Assembly: GCA_030039005.1 (NCBI GenBank)
Contig: JASHQT010000563.1
Location: 1-6,550 of the forward strand
DNA from: Bryobacteraceae bacterium
Lineage (GTDB): Bacteria > Acidobacteriota > Terriglobia > Bryobacterales > Bryobacteraceae
Length of the DNA: 6,550 nucleotides
Reading direction: 5' to 3'
The number at the start of each line of letters is the position of its first letter. Within the stretch, counting starts at the first letter, position 1. A program made the translations under genes and the position numbers. This document shows positions 5,924 through 6,550 of this stretch, one piece after another. The notes beneath the pieces were generated by a model that searched no databases, was not told the DNA's origin, and worked only from the letters and a program-made list of their open reading frames with translations.

Positions 5924-6417
5924 CAATCGAGCTTTTCCGTTTCTTTTTCGATCTGATCGTGATAGCGGTCGAACAGTGGATCGCGCGTGGGCGCGACGCC
6001 GGCGGCGGCCGATTCAGGACCCTTGCGGCTATACTTGCGGATCACGAATACGACTAGGATCAAACCCAGGCCCGCGGCGCTATACGACAAAAGCGATCCG
6101 ATGATTCCCGGATGCACCGCCACCACGTCCGGCCCCATGTCGGCCTGGAATGCGGCCAGGATCTGGTCGTCCGACATGCCGGCCTGCTCCATCTTGAGGA
6201 TCTTCTTCTTGTTCTCCCAGCAGGTGCGGCACGGGTACGGGTCCATGCGGCAGGCCATGTTCATTTTGCAACCGCAAGGGCAATTCAGCCGGTTGGCGAT
6301 GCGATTCACCGCCGGGCTTTCCAGCTCTTCGGCCGACTGCGCGAAGCACAAACCAGCCGCGAAGCACAAACCAGCAAAGATTCCGAACAGAAGAAGACTA
6401 ACTTTCAACCGCCGCAT
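5923..6417 (-). CDS. ccmH: Cytochrome c-type biogenesis protein CcmH (variant cysteine motif)
   Basis: CcmH is a membrane-anchored periplasmic thiol protein that helps reduce apocytochrome c before heme ligation by CcmF. The 164-residue product has an N-terminal signal sequence (about 1-26) and a helical domain (about 35-100). A membrane helix (about 108-126) and a charged cytoplasmic tail (127-164) follow. The domain carries NRLNCPCGCKMNMAC and, later, CRTCW. Instead of the classical LRCxxC, it has six cysteines at 46, 48, 50, 56, 63 and 66. The downstream MSDDQILAAFQADMG segment fits the family's GxSDxEI region. The ATG lies inside the ccmF end (20-bp overlap), with AGGAG (6430-6434) 12 nt upstream. 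An 18-bp tandem duplication lies in the signal sequence. Confidence 0.87.
   Translation of the reverse strand: MRRLKVSLLLFGIFAGLCFAAGLCFAQSAEELESPAVNRIANRLNCPCGCKMNMACRMDPYPCRTCWENKKKILKMEQAGMSDDQILAAFQADMGPDVVAVHPGIIGSLLSYSAAGLGLILVVFVIRKYSRKGPESAAAGVAPTRDPLFDRYHDQIEKETEKLD
6341..6376 (-). repeat. 18-bp tandem duplication inside ccmH signal sequence
   Basis: Two adjacent 18-bp units occupy 6341-6358 and 6359-6376 and match at 17 of 18 positions. The plus-strand unit is gcgaagcacaaaccagcc. Being a multiple of three, the duplication keeps the frame and repeats six residues, giving AGLCFAAGLCFA (residues 15-26) in the hydrophobic core and cleavage region of the CcmH signal peptide. Confidence 0.9.
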
Positions 6418-6550
6418 GTTTCTCGGCCACTCCTACTACTTGCGTCCGCGCGTAAGACAGACGAACCTTGTTGGGGATCAGGCAAACGATCGTTCCAAAC
6501 GCGAGCACCCAGAATCCGATCCAGATCCACGAAACCAGCGGGAAGACGTA
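6398..6550 (-). CDS. ccmF: Cytochrome c heme lyase subunit CcmF, C-terminal end (partial)
   Basis: The open frame enters from the right edge of the window and ends at a TAG (6400-6398), giving 50 visible codons. The translation starts YVFPLVSWIWIGFWVLAFG, continues TIVCLIPNK and ends in a hydrophilic tail (SYARTQVVGVAEKHAAVES). A final membrane helix preceded by PLVSWIW and followed by a short tail is typical of the CcmF C-terminus. CcmF is the large multi-pass membrane protein that attaches heme to apocytochrome c together with CcmH. The frame overlaps the ccmH start by 20 bp, as expected in a compact ccm operon. Identification rests on a short stretch plus context, and the gene's other domains lie outside the window. 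Confidence 0.82.
   Translation of the reverse strand, partial: YVFPLVSWIWIGFWVLAFGTIVCLIPNKVRLSYARTQVVGVAEKHAAVES

Overview
This window comes from a fairly GC-rich bacterial chromosome. It looks Gram-negative: it has a System I (Ccm) cytochrome c maturation cluster and several proteins with Sec signal peptides. The variant CcmH with a CPCGC cysteine cluster, the DUF6152 protein with its uncharacterised secreted partner, and the carboxypeptidase-regulatory-like protein together suggest an acidobacterium (Solibacteres/Bryobacterales-like). That placement is inferred from recalled family features, not from a phylogeny. No mobile element, RNA gene, CRISPR array or phage signature was seen.

Left block (1-3195). 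A complete plus-strand thymidylate kinase gene (tmk, 20-685) runs tail to tail into a minus-strand gene group. Its 3' end overlaps the neighbouring gene by 45 bp. The minus-strand group reads, in transcription order, lepB (signal peptidase I, 2602-3195), a 130-residue membrane protein of unknown function (2153-2545), a KirBac-type inward-rectifier K+ channel (1196-2110) and a YdeI/OmpD-associated protein (641-1189). The gaps are 56, 42 and 6 bp, so it could be one operon.

Middle block (3196-4547). A 106-bp AT-rich divergent intergenic region separates lepB from two plus-strand genes 22 bp apart. Both products carry signal peptides: an uncharacterised 265-residue secreted protein (3302-4099) and a DUF6152 protein (4122-4547) whose predicted mature N-terminus is His-His. 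They probably form a small exported two-protein unit of unknown function.

Right block (4557-6550). A tightly packed minus-strand cytochrome c maturation operon enters from the right edge. It holds the C-terminal 50 codons of ccmF (6398-6550), ccmH with an atypical cysteine cluster (5923-6417), a short CcmI-like protein ending in a zinc ribbon (5522-5923), and a secreted, C-terminally membrane-anchored protein with a carboxypeptidase-regulatory-like N-terminal domain (4557-5525). Every junction overlaps: 20 bp for ccmF/ccmH, 1 bp (TGATG) for ccmH/zinc ribbon, and 4 bp (GTGA) for zinc ribbon/anchored protein. This implies translational coupling, so the last two poorly characterised proteins are good candidates for Ccm accessory factors or cytochrome-linked envelope proteins. 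They are the most interesting part of the window, together with the DUF6152 pair.
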